A DNA stretch of 64,000 nucleotides from Frigidibacter sp. ROC022. Its GTDB lineage: Bacteria > Pseudomonadota > Alphaproteobacteria > Rhodobacterales > Rhodobacteraceae. Shown here one piece after another: positions 34,033-41,776 of the stretch. Location of the stretch: the NCBI RefSeq assembly GCF_024723735.1, contig NZ_JANQDU010000004.1, forward strand, positions 248,001 to 312,000, given 5' to 3'. The notes beneath the pieces are model-generated. The model saw only the letters and a list, made by a program, of their open reading frames with translations. It had not been told where the DNA came from and did no database searches. Both the position numbers and the translations under genes were made by a program. Position 1 is the stretch's first letter, and the number at the start of each line of letters is the position of its first letter.

Positions 34033-35055
34033 ATGGACGAAGACGGCTCCGCCCGTCCGCAAACCGCGGTGACCGCGGACGATGTGGCGCGGCGGGCCGG
34101 GGTGTCGCGCTGGACGGTCAACCGCGCCTTCAAGAAGGATGCCTCGATCTCGGCGCGGAGCCGCGAGAAGGTGCTGAGCGCCGCCGCCGAACTGGGCTAT
34201 GTGCCCGACCTGCTGGCGGCTTCGCTGGCGTCTAGCCGGTCAAGGCTGGTCGCGCTGCTGATCGACGACTTCGCCAATCCGCACAAGCTGGTCATGCTGG
34301 AACGGCTGACGCGCATTCTGCAACATGCCGGCTGGGACACCCTGCTGGTCAACATGTTGTCCGAGGACGATGGCCGCGACGCGCTGATGAACGCCAGCCA
34401 GCGCCGCGTCGATGCCGCGATCCTGATCGGCATCCAGTTCGACGACAAGGTTCTGGCGGCGGCGCTCGGGGCGCGGCGGGTGCGCAAGCTCATCATCTTC
34501 GCCCGCAGTTCCCAGAACGCCGAGACGATCTCGATTGCGGTGGATGACGTGGCCGCCATGACCGAGATCACCAGTCATGTCATCGACAGGGGCTATGCGC
34601 GGCCGATGTTCCTTGCCGGGCCGCAGACATATTCGGCGCATCTGTTGCGGAAGGAGACATTCGTGGCGCAGTGGACGGCCAGGGTCGGCCGGGCGCCCGA
34701 GGTCATTTCGGTCGAGACCTACGATCCGGCCCGCGCCTTCGACCGGGTGCATCAGGTGCTTGCTCCCCGGAACGGGCGCGGGCTGCCCGATGTCCTCGTC
34801 TGCGAGAATGACGCGCTGGCGATCGGCGCCATCGACGCCGTACGCCACAAGCTGGGTCTGCGGGTGCCCGAGGATATCGCCGTGACCGGCTTTGACGATG
34901 TCCCCCTTGCGAGCAGTCCGAACTACCGGCTGACCACCTACAGGCAGCCGCTGACGGCCATGGCGAACCGGATTGTCGAAATCCTGAACGAAGACCGGGA
35001 GCCGGGGAACCACTGCGATTTCCTCGGCCAGATCGTGTCGCGCGACAGCGCCTGA
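34033..35055 (+). CDS. LacI-family regulator, probable iol operon regulator
   Basis: A 340-residue LacI/GalR protein. The N-terminal helix-turn-helix and hinge are at about residues 15-65 (TADDVARRAGVSRWTVNRAFKKDASIS, then LGYVPDLLAASLAS), and the periplasmic-binding-protein-like effector domain fills the rest, ending with the VTGFDDVPLASS motif near residue 280. GGAGGG lies just before the ATG at 34033; an alternative ATG at 33979 is nearer the operators and lacks such a site. It is divergent from iolG across two TTGCAC palindromes, so it most likely represses the iol operon and itself. Confidence 0.92.
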   Translation: MDEDGSARPQTAVTADDVARRAGVSRWTVNRAFKKDASISARSREKVLSAAAELGYVPDLLAASLASSRSRLVALLIDDFANPHKLVMLERLTRILQHAGWDTLLVNMLSEDDGRDALMNASQRRVDAAILIGIQFDDKVLAAALGARRVRKLIIFARSSQNAETISIAVDDVAAMTEITSHVIDRGYARPMFLAGPQTYSAHLLRKETFVAQWTARVGRAPEVISVETYDPARAFDRVHQVLAPRNGRGLPDVLVCENDALAIGAIDAVRHKLGLRVPEDIAVTGFDDVPLASSPNYRLTTYRQPLTAMANRIVEILNEDREPGNHCDFLGQIVSRDSA

Positions 35056-35070
35056 GAACCGCCCGCGACC

Positions 35071-36087
35071 TCAGTCGTGGTTGCGGAACGGTCTGACCGT
35101 GCCGCGCCAGATCATCCGCGCCGGCAGCGACACGGTTGTCGCCGACTCCTTGGGATCCTCCGCGTGCTTCAGCCAGTCCACGGCGGCGTCCGCAATTCCC
35201 TCGACCGGTTGGGCAAAGGTGGTCAGCGCGTAGCTTTCCCAGCGGGCCTCCTCGATGTCGTCGAAACCGATCACCGACAGCTCGTGCGGGACCTGGAACC
35301 CGAACCGATGCCGCGCCGCGTCCAGAACCCCGCAGGCCAGGAGGTCGGTCGTGCAGAATACACCGTCGGGCCGGTCGGGCCGGGCCATCAACTGGGTGCC
35401 GAGGTCGAGGCCTGTCTGATACGAGGTCATGCCGAGCGCCGCGACGGTCAGATCGACACCCGCCTCGCTGGCGGCGGCCTTGAAGCCTTCCTCGCGCCCC
35501 GCCAGGCTGGGCGTGCCGGCCTGCGACGTGGCCAGAGCCAGCCGTTTGCACCCGGCCGCGACGAGCGTCGCGAAGGCCTGCCGGCCGGCCTCGGCATCGT
35601 CGAGCTGGATGCGGATCGAACCTGGGCGTTCCTCGTCGCGATTGATGAGCACCAGCCGCATGCCGTTCCGCAGGCAGGTCTCGGCCAGCGAGCGCGCCGG
35701 CATTCCCGACATCACCACGGCGGCGTCGGTGCGATAGCTGATCGCCTGGCGAAGGGCGCGTTCGACGCTGGCATCGGATCGGTCGGTGTTGATCAGCAGC
35801 GCCACCTTGCCCGCTTCCTGCAGGCGCGCGGTAAGTGCAGCGAGCATATTCGAGCGGTAGGGTGTGTTGATCTCGGCCGCGATCAGCGCCACCAGACCGG
35901 TCTCGGACCGGATCAGCCCGCGGGCGAGGTGATTCACCTGATAGCCGAGCGTCTCGGCGGCCTGGAACACCTTGGCCCGGGTCTCGGCCGAGACGCTGGC
36001 ACCGGGCGTGAAGCTGCGCGACACCGCGGCCCGCGAGACACCGGCGAGGTCCGCGACGTCCTTCGCGTTGACCGATGTCCGCGCCAT
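35071..36087 (-). CDS. LacI-family regulator of the adjacent ABC importer
   Basis: A 338-residue LacI/GalR regulator: DNA-binding head at residues 1-60 (SVNAKDVADLAGVSRAAVSRSFTPGASVS), hinge LGYQVNHLARGLI, then effector domain with CGVLDAARHRFGFQVP and VIGFDDIEEARWESYALTTF near the C-terminus. The ATG at 36087 has GGAGAG upstream. It is convergent with the first LacI gene (15 bases apart) and divergent from the ABC binding-protein gene, with two ACACCTGTG-containing inverted repeats in between. It therefore probably controls the importer and its own expression. Confidence 0.92.
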   Translation of the reverse strand: MARTSVNAKDVADLAGVSRAAVSRSFTPGASVSAETRAKVFQAAETLGYQVNHLARGLIRSETGLVALIAAEINTPYRSNMLAALTARLQEAGKVALLINTDRSDASVERALRQAISYRTDAAVVMSGMPARSLAETCLRNGMRLVLINRDEERPGSIRIQLDDAEAGRQAFATLVAAGCKRLALATSQAGTPSLAGREEGFKAAASEAGVDLTVAALGMTSYQTGLDLGTQLMARPDRPDGVFCTTDLLACGVLDAARHRFGFQVPHELSVIGFDDIEEARWESYALTTFAQPVEGIADAAVDWLKHAEDPKESATTVSLPARMIWRGTVRPFRNHD

Positions 36088-36106
36088 GAATGCTCTCCAA
36101 TTGCTG

Positions 36107-36132
36107 TGAACACCTGTGTGCAAAGGTGTTCA
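36107..36132. promoter_or_regulatory. Candidate operator of the second LacI regulator (site 1)
   Basis: Inverted repeat with nine-base arms TGAACACCT (36107-36115) and AGGTGTTCA (36124-36132) around an eight-base spacer, directly upstream of the lacI-type gene start at 36087. It shares the core ACACCTGTG with site 2 near 36207. Confidence 0.65.
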
Positions 36133-36206
36133 ACGCGCCAACTTTGGCCGTCATGGGTAGCGAGAAAATGCCTTGTTGACAACGCGAGATTTCAATCCGA
36201 ACTTGA

Positions 36207-36220
36207 TGCACAGGTGTGCA
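36207..36220. promoter_or_regulatory. Candidate operator of the second LacI regulator (site 2)
   Basis: TGCACAGGTGTGCA has six-base inverted arms TGCACA/TGTGCA around GG, 26 bases before the binding-protein start. A TTGACA box (36176-36181) stands just upstream, so a repressor bound here would block transcription of the importer operon. The minus strand carries the ACACCTGTG core of site 1. Confidence 0.65.
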
Positions 36221-36246
36221 AGCATCTGCACTAGGGAGGAGACAAG

Positions 36247-37269
36247 ATGAAGAAACTTGCGATTGCCTTGCTGGGAACGACGGCGCTTTCGGCCGGCGTG
36301 GCCACGGCGGGAGAACTGAACCTGATCTGTTCGGCGGATGTGGTCATCTGCGAACGACTCGTCACCGAGTTCGAGGCCCGCCATTCCGACATCGACGTGA
36401 ACATGGTGCGCCTGTCCTCGGGAGAGGCCTATGCCAAGATCCGGGCCGAATCACGCAATCCCCAGACCGATCTCTGGTGGGGCGGCACCGGCGACCCTCA
36501 CCTGCAGGCGGCGCATGACGGGCTGACGATGGAATACAAGTCGCCGATGCTCGACGAGTTGCAGCCCTGGGCGGTGAAACAGGCCGAGGTGTCCGGCTGG
36601 CACACCGTGGGGGTCTATTCGGGCGCCCTGGGCTGGGGCTACAACACCGAAATCTTCAAGGAAAAGGGGCTGACCCCGCCGAAATGCTGGGCCGATCTGC
36701 TGGACCCGGCGCTGAAGGGGGAAATCGAGATCGCCGATCCCAACTCTTCGGGAACCGCCTATACCACACTCGCCACGCTGGTGCAGATCATGGGCGAGGA
36801 CGAGGCTTTCGAATTTCTCGGCAAGCTGAACGAGAACGTGGCGCAATACACCAAGTCGGGCTCGGCCCCGGTCAAGGCGGCGGCGCGTGGCGAGACCGGC
36901 CTCGGCATCGTGTTCCAGCATGACGCGGTGGCACAGGCGGTGGCGGGATTCCCGATTGCCGTCGGCTCGCCCTGCGAAGGCACCGGCTACGAGATCGGCT
37001 CGATGTCGTTGGTCGAGGGCGCGCAGAATGTCGAAGAGGCCAAGACCTTCTATGACTGGGTTCTGAGGCCGGAAGTGCAGGGCGTCATGCCCGAGGCCGG
37101 CTCGTTCCAGATCCCGTCGAACAAGAACGCCAAGGCGCCGAAGGAAGCCCCGGACCTGTCGACGATCAAGCTGATCGACTATGACTTCGCGGTCTATGGC
37201 TCGTCCGAGAAGCGCAAGGCGCTTCTGGCACGCTGGGATGCCGAAATCGGCGGCAAGCCCGCGGAATGA
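36247..37269 (+). CDS. ABC transporter substrate-binding protein, FbpA/AfuA type
   Basis: A 340-residue periplasmic protein with signal peptide MKKLAIALLGTTALSAGVATA. The mature protein is of the ferric-binding/AfuA class: LICSADVVICERLVTEFEARH at the start, SGEAYAKIRAESRNPQTDLWWGGTGD near residues 58-80, and DPNSSGTAYTT near residue 165, where related proteins bind phosphate or phosphorylated sugars. The tyrosine pair that binds iron in FbpA is not evident. A GGGAGGAG site precedes the ATG. With the phosphatase-family gene at the operon end, a phosphorylated organic solute is a better candidate cargo than iron; this is inference. Confidence 0.88.
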   Translation: MKKLAIALLGTTALSAGVATAGELNLICSADVVICERLVTEFEARHSDIDVNMVRLSSGEAYAKIRAESRNPQTDLWWGGTGDPHLQAAHDGLTMEYKSPMLDELQPWAVKQAEVSGWHTVGVYSGALGWGYNTEIFKEKGLTPPKCWADLLDPALKGEIEIADPNSSGTAYTTLATLVQIMGEDEAFEFLGKLNENVAQYTKSGSAPVKAAARGETGLGIVFQHDAVAQAVAGFPIAVGSPCEGTGYEIGSMSLVEGAQNVEEAKTFYDWVLRPEVQGVMPEAGSFQIPSNKNAKAPKEAPDLSTIKLIDYDFAVYGSSEKRKALLARWDAEIGGKPAE

Positions 37270-37276
37270 GGATGGC

Positions 37277-37296
37277 GGGGCGCCTTTGGGCGCCCC
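37277..37296 (+). terminator. Hairpin between ABC binding-protein and permease genes
   Basis: Eight-base stem GGGGCGCC/GGCGCCCC with loop TTTG, seven bases after the binding-protein stop and 21 before the permease start. A short T-run (GTTTTCC) lies just before the permease ATG. Probably a leaky attenuator or message stabiliser. Confidence 0.6.
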
Positions 37297-37317
37297 GTTC
37301 GCACTGGACGTTTTCCT

Positions 37318-39510
37318 ATGAACCGTGACAACCGACGGCTGGATCTGGTGATCCTGATGGCGCTGGTCGCGCTGGCGCTGCTGCCCTGGTATCGGGTCCG
37401 CGGCGGTTTCTTCGGCTTTGGCTGGATCGGCGACATGATGTCGAAATCCGATCTCTGGCCGGGGCTGGTGCAGGCGGCGACCGGGCGCTGGCAGATCTGG
37501 CCCGTGCTGGTGCTTCTTGCGCTGGCGATCTGGTTGCGGCTTGGCCGTGCGCCGGGCGAACAACGGGGGCGTGCCCTGGTCTGGACCGGCGCTTCGGGCC
37601 TGCTGTGGATGCTGGTCGAAGGGCTGTCGATCGGTTTGCGCGGCTGGAACTGGGGCCGGCTCGAGGCCCTGGGCGATGTCGCGGGGCAGCCGGCCTTTGG
37701 CGCCGGCGCGATGATCCTGGTCCTGGCATTCACCGCCTTCATCGCCTTCGGCCAGGCCGAACGGGGGGCGCTGAAGGGGGATGCCTTCGTGCTCGGCGCG
37801 ATTTCGTTGCTGATCCTGCTGGTTGTCACCTTCGTCTTCTACCCGCTGATCTCGATGTTCACCGGGGCATTCCAGGACTTTGACGGCTCGTTCACGGCCG
37901 ATGGCGTGCTGCACAACATCGTGGATCCGAAAATCTGGAGCCTCGGCTGCCTGTCCGGCGGTTCCTGCGGGGTGGCCTGGCGCACCTTCTTCCTGGCCTG
38001 CTGCACCGCGACCGGCACCACACTTCTGGGTCTCGCCTTCGCATTGGTGGCGACCCGCACCGCGTTCCCGTTCAAGAAATCCCTGCGCCTGCTGACCGTC
38101 CTGCCGATCATCACGCCGCCCTTCGTGGTCGGCCTGGCGCTGACCATGATGCTGGGCAGGAACGGCACCGTCACGCATTGGATCGAGGCGGTGACCGGCG
38201 GCGAACTGGGGCGCTGGCTCTATGGTCTGACCGGGATCTGGATCGCGCAGGTGCTCAGCTTCACGCCGATCTCCTTCCTGGTGCTGATCGGTGTGGTGGA
38301 AGGCGTCAGCCCGTCGATGGAGGAAGCCTCGCAGACGATGCGCGCCGGGCGCTGGCGAACCTTCCGCAAGGTCTCGCTGCCCCTGATGGCGCCCGGACTG
38401 GCGAATGCCTTCCTGATCGGCTTCATCGAGTCGATGGCCGACTTCGGCAACCCGCTGGTGCTGGGCGGGTCCGGAGGGGTGTTGTCGACGGAGATCTTCT
38501 TTGCCGTGGTCGGGGCGCAGAACGATCCGGCCCGGGCGGCGGTGCTGGCCACGGTGCTGCTGATGTTCACGCTGTCCGCCTTTCTGGCGCAGCGCTTCTG
38601 GCTGGCCGGGCGCAATTTTGCCACCGTCGGCGGCAAGGGCGACGGCGGCCGCCCGGCCCAGTTGCCGGCGCGGGTGGCCTGGCCGGTGACCATCGTGGTG
38701 ATCGGCTGGAGCGTGTTCACCATCTCGGTCTATGCGATGATCCTGTTCGGCGGCTTCGTGAAGGTCTGGGGCCTGGATCACTCGCTGACCTTCGACCACT
38801 ACATCCGTGCCTTCGGGGTGAGTTTCGTGGACGGCTGGCACTGGACCGGCGTCGCCTGGAACAGCTTCTGGACCACGATGAAGATTGCCCTGATCTCCGC
38901 GCCGCTGACGGCAGCCGTCGGGCTGCTGACCGCATGGCTGATCGTGCGCCAGAACTTCCCGGGCAAGACGGTGTTCGAATTCGCCCTGATGATGAGCTTC
39001 GCCATTCCCGGCACGGTGATCGGCATCAGCTACATCATGGCTTTCAACCTGCCGCCCCTGCAGATGACCGGAACCGCGCTGATCCTCATCGCCTGTTTCG
39101 TCTTCCGCAACATGCCGGTCGGGGTGCGCGGCGGCGTCGCGGCGATGGCGCAGCTCGACGGTTCGCTGGACGAGGCGTCGCTGACGCTGGGCGCGACCTC
39201 GGGCCGGACTCTGCGCCGGGTCATCCTGCCGTTGCTGCGTCCGGCGATCCTGGCTGCGCTGGTCTACAGCTTCGTGCGCGCCATCACCTCGATCTCGGCG
39301 GTGATCTTTCTGGTTTCCGCCAAGTACAACATGGCCACCGCCTATATCGTCGGTCTGGTCGAGAACGGCGAATACGGCATCGCCATTGCCTATTCCTCGG
39401 TGCTGATCCTCGTGATGATCACCGTCATCGGCGGTTTCCAGCTTCTGGTCGGCGACCGCCGCCTGCGGCGTCCCGAAGCCCGCCGCGAACCGAAGGAGGT
39501 CACTGCATGA
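37318..39510 (+). CDS. ABC transporter permease, fused FbpB/AfuB type with extra N-terminal membrane part
   Basis: A 730-residue inner-membrane protein containing two permease domains in one chain, as in FbpB/AfuB. The first domain has its coupling loop near residues 338-365 (EEASQTMRAGRWRTFRKVSLPLM); the second near 618-645 (DEASLTLGATSGRTLRRVILPLL). Before the first domain lie about 160 residues with some four predicted helices, making the protein longer than typical FbpB. The stop overlaps the ATPase start by four bases. It pairs with the binding protein upstream. Confidence 0.9.
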   Translation: MNRDNRRLDLVILMALVALALLPWYRVRGGFFGFGWIGDMMSKSDLWPGLVQAATGRWQIWPVLVLLALAIWLRLGRAPGEQRGRALVWTGASGLLWMLVEGLSIGLRGWNWGRLEALGDVAGQPAFGAGAMILVLAFTAFIAFGQAERGALKGDAFVLGAISLLILLVVTFVFYPLISMFTGAFQDFDGSFTADGVLHNIVDPKIWSLGCLSGGSCGVAWRTFFLACCTATGTTLLGLAFALVATRTAFPFKKSLRLLTVLPIITPPFVVGLALTMMLGRNGTVTHWIEAVTGGELGRWLYGLTGIWIAQVLSFTPISFLVLIGVVEGVSPSMEEASQTMRAGRWRTFRKVSLPLMAPGLANAFLIGFIESMADFGNPLVLGGSGGVLSTEIFFAVVGAQNDPARAAVLATVLLMFTLSAFLAQRFWLAGRNFATVGGKGDGGRPAQLPARVAWPVTIVVIGWSVFTISVYAMILFGGFVKVWGLDHSLTFDHYIRAFGVSFVDGWHWTGVAWNSFWTTMKIALISAPLTAAVGLLTAWLIVRQNFPGKTVFEFALMMSFAIPGTVIGISYIMAFNLPPLQMTGTALILIACFVFRNMPVGVRGGVAAMAQLDGSLDEASLTLGATSGRTLRRVILPLLRPAILAALVYSFVRAITSISAVIFLVSAKYNMATAYIVGLVENGEYGIAIAYSSVLILVMITVIGGFQLLVGDRRLRRPEARREPKEVTA

Positions 39511-40562
39511 CCATGACCCGTGGGGCCGTCGAGTTTGACGGCGTGCGCAAGGACTATGGCAGCTTCACCGCCATCCCCGAACTGAACCTGCAGATCGAGC
39601 CGGGGCAGTTGGTGACGCTGCTGGGCCCTTCCGGCTGCGGCAAGACGACGACATTGCGGATGCTGGCCGGTCTGGAAAGCCCGACCCAGGGCCGCATCCT
39701 GATCGGCGGAGAGGATGTCACCCGGCTCCCGGCGAACCGGCGGGACGTCTCGATGGTGTTCCAGAGCTACGCCCTGTTTCCGCATATGTCGGTCGTGCAG
39801 AACGTGGCCTATGGTCTCGAATCCGGAGGCATGAAGCCCGTGGAGGCGCGAGAGGCGGCGGCGAAGGGCCTCGACCTGGTCGGTCTTGGCGGGCTGGGCG
39901 ACCGGCTGCCTTCCGAACTTTCCGGAGGCCAGCAGCAGCGCGTGGCGGTGGCAAGAGCGCTGGTGCTGGAGCCGCAGGTGCTGCTGCTCGACGAGCCGCT
40001 TTCGAACCTCGACGCCCGGCTGCGGCGGAGGGTGCGCACCGAAATCCGCGAGTTGCAGCAGCGGCTGGGCTTCACCGCCGTCTATGTCACCCACGATCAG
40101 GAAGAGGCGCTTGCCGTCTCGGACCAGATCGTGGTGATGCAGGCGGGGCGCATCGCCCAGATGGGGGCGCCGCGAGAACTCTACGAAAGCCCGGCCTCGG
40201 AATTCATCGCCGATTTCATCGGAGAGGCCAACGTTCTGGATTGCACCGTCGTCTCGGTCGCCGAAGACATCGCGACGATCCGCATTGCGGCACTGGAACA
40301 GAACCTGCCCGCCCGTGGTGCGCAGCCCGGGCCGACCAAGCTGGCAGTGCGGGCAAATGCGATCAGCGTCACCCCGGCCGAGGATGCCAGCTTTCCCGGA
40401 CGCATTACGTCCTCAGCCTATTTGGGAGATCACGTGGAATACGAAATCGACACCACGCTCGGCCGGCTCTTCGCCATCGACGCCGGCGCCACCCAGCCGA
40501 TCGCGACCGGCACCAGCGTCGCGTTAGGGTTCCGGAATCGCGGTCTGGCGCTGGTCTCATGA
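39507..40562 (+). CDS. ABC transporter ATP-binding protein, FbpC/PotA type
   Basis: A 351-residue ATPase. Walker A GPSGCGKTT is near residue 42, the Q-loop in VFQSYALFPHMS, the LSGGQQQRVAVARAL signature near 139, Walker B LLLDEPLSNLD and the switch His in YVTHDQEEAL. The C-terminal third (from about residue 245) is a TOBE-type regulatory domain. The ATG at 39507 overlaps the permease stop; a second ATG six bases later is possible. A GAAGGAGG site lies just upstream. Its stop overlaps the phosphatase-family start, showing a tight four-gene operon. Confidence 0.94.
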   Translation: MTMTRGAVEFDGVRKDYGSFTAIPELNLQIEPGQLVTLLGPSGCGKTTTLRMLAGLESPTQGRILIGGEDVTRLPANRRDVSMVFQSYALFPHMSVVQNVAYGLESGGMKPVEAREAAAKGLDLVGLGGLGDRLPSELSGGQQQRVAVARALVLEPQVLLLDEPLSNLDARLRRRVRTEIRELQQRLGFTAVYVTHDQEEALAVSDQIVVMQAGRIAQMGAPRELYESPASEFIADFIGEANVLDCTVVSVAEDIATIRIAALEQNLPARGAQPGPTKLAVRANAISVTPAEDASFPGRITSSAYLGDHVEYEIDTTLGRLFAIDAGATQPIATGTSVALGFRNRGLALVS

Positions 40563-41380
40563 GCAGTCTCGACATTTCCGCCCGCGTCGCGCGGGCCGAG
40601 TCGATCGCCCGCCGCGCCGGCGCCCTCGCTCTGGAGCATTTCCACGCCCGGGACTCGTTGGTGATCGAGACAAAGCGGCACCCGACCGACCTGGTGTCCG
40701 AGGCCGACCGCGCGGTCGAAACGCTGATCCGCGATGCGCTGTCGCAGGCATTTCCGGATGATGCGCAACTGGGCGAAGAGCATGGTCTCAGCCCGGGCGG
40801 CAGTGGGCTGACATGGGTCATCGACCCGATCGACGGCACCGCACCCTATCTGAACGGTCTGCCCGGCTGGTGCGTCTCGATCGGGGCCTGCGATGACGAA
40901 GGACCGCTGATCGGCGTGATCTTCGCACCGGTTCTGGGCGAGATGTTCGTCGCAGCGCGAGGGCAGGGGGCCACGTTGAACGGCAGCGCGGTCCGGGTGT
41001 CCGACAGTCTCGACCTGCGGAGCGGGCTTCTGGGGCTCGGCGCGAACGATCGGGTTCCGGCGGCGCGTGTCGGCACGACGCTCGACGCGCTGATGTCTGC
41101 CGGGGCCAGCTGGATGCGTTATGGCTCGGGCGCGCTGATGCTTGCCTGGGTCGCGGCGGGTCGGTTGATCGGCTATGTCGAGCCGCGGATGAGCGCCTGG
41201 GACTGCATGGCGGGCTATTGCCTGATCCTGGAGGCCGGCGGGCTGGTTCTGCCGTTCCCGGCGGGCGAAGGACTGTTGCGGCCGGCCCCGGTCCTGGGCG
41301 CCCGGCCCGGCGACTACGAGGAAATCCTGGAAATCTGCCGGCTTCAGGACGACGAATTCTGGACAATGCCGCCGGAATAG
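40559..41380 (+). CDS. Inositol-monophosphatase-family phosphatase
   Basis: A 273-residue Mg-dependent phosphatase of the IMPase/HisN/FBPase superfamily. Metal ligands are seen in LGEEHG (Glu near residue 69), WVIDPIDGTAPYLNGLP (DPIDGT near 88-93) and SAWDCMAGYCLILEAGG (the late W-D motif near 214). The family takes inositol phosphates, histidinol phosphate, fructose bisphosphate or PAP. Placement as last gene of an AfuABC-like importer, close to the iol operon, suggests removal of phosphate from an imported phosphorylated cyclitol or sugar. The exact substrate is undetermined. Confidence 0.87.
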   Translation: MSSLDISARVARAESIARRAGALALEHFHARDSLVIETKRHPTDLVSEADRAVETLIRDALSQAFPDDAQLGEEHGLSPGGSGLTWVIDPIDGTAPYLNGLPGWCVSIGACDDEGPLIGVIFAPVLGEMFVAARGQGATLNGSAVRVSDSLDLRSGLLGLGANDRVPAARVGTTLDALMSAGASWMRYGSGALMLAWVAAGRLIGYVEPRMSAWDCMAGYCLILEAGGLVLPFPAGEGLLRPAPVLGARPGDYEEILEICRLQDDEFWTMPPE

Positions 41381-41776
41381 CGGTTTTGCGTAAACCGTGA
41401 GCACAGCGCATCCTGCGCTCTCCCTGCCTTCGGGGCGGGAGAGTGCCCCGGATCGCAGTTTCGGCGTCGGTGCGGTAATGCACGAAGCCACCCCACCCGA
41501 TCTTGTGGTGGGGGACGGGTCTATCCACAATTTGTTCGGAGTTGCTGCCGTGTTCGGCCCGGAAGCCGCTTCCTGACCGCTCCGATCCCGTGTCGTGGTC
41601 CCCCGCCAGCGCCCGGACCGGCGCGGCGCCAGTGTTTGCGAAAATGCATCAGCACCGGAATGTTCGACGCCTTGACCGTACGTTAATGGATAGTTGGATG
41701 TGCGCCACTCGCCTTATGCGGTATGAATAACGATCATGGGTGACACGAAGATCACCGAAGATTCAGGTACGGCAGA
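41381..41776. other. Gene-free spacer between the phosphatase and kinase genes
   Basis: No coding region is supported. It contains a hairpin (listed separately) that may end the importer operon, and should contain the promoter for the first histidine kinase. A lower-GC stretch near 41680-41760 is the likely promoter zone, but no clear -35/-10 pair stands out. Confidence 0.45.
41415..41446 (+). terminator. Hairpin downstream of the importer/phosphatase operon
   Basis: CTCTCCC (41418-41424) pairs with GGGAGAG (41437-41443), extended inward by GCC/GGC with a bulged T and outward by GC pairs, around a TTCGG loop. No T-run follows, so intrinsic termination is uncertain. Confidence 0.45.
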
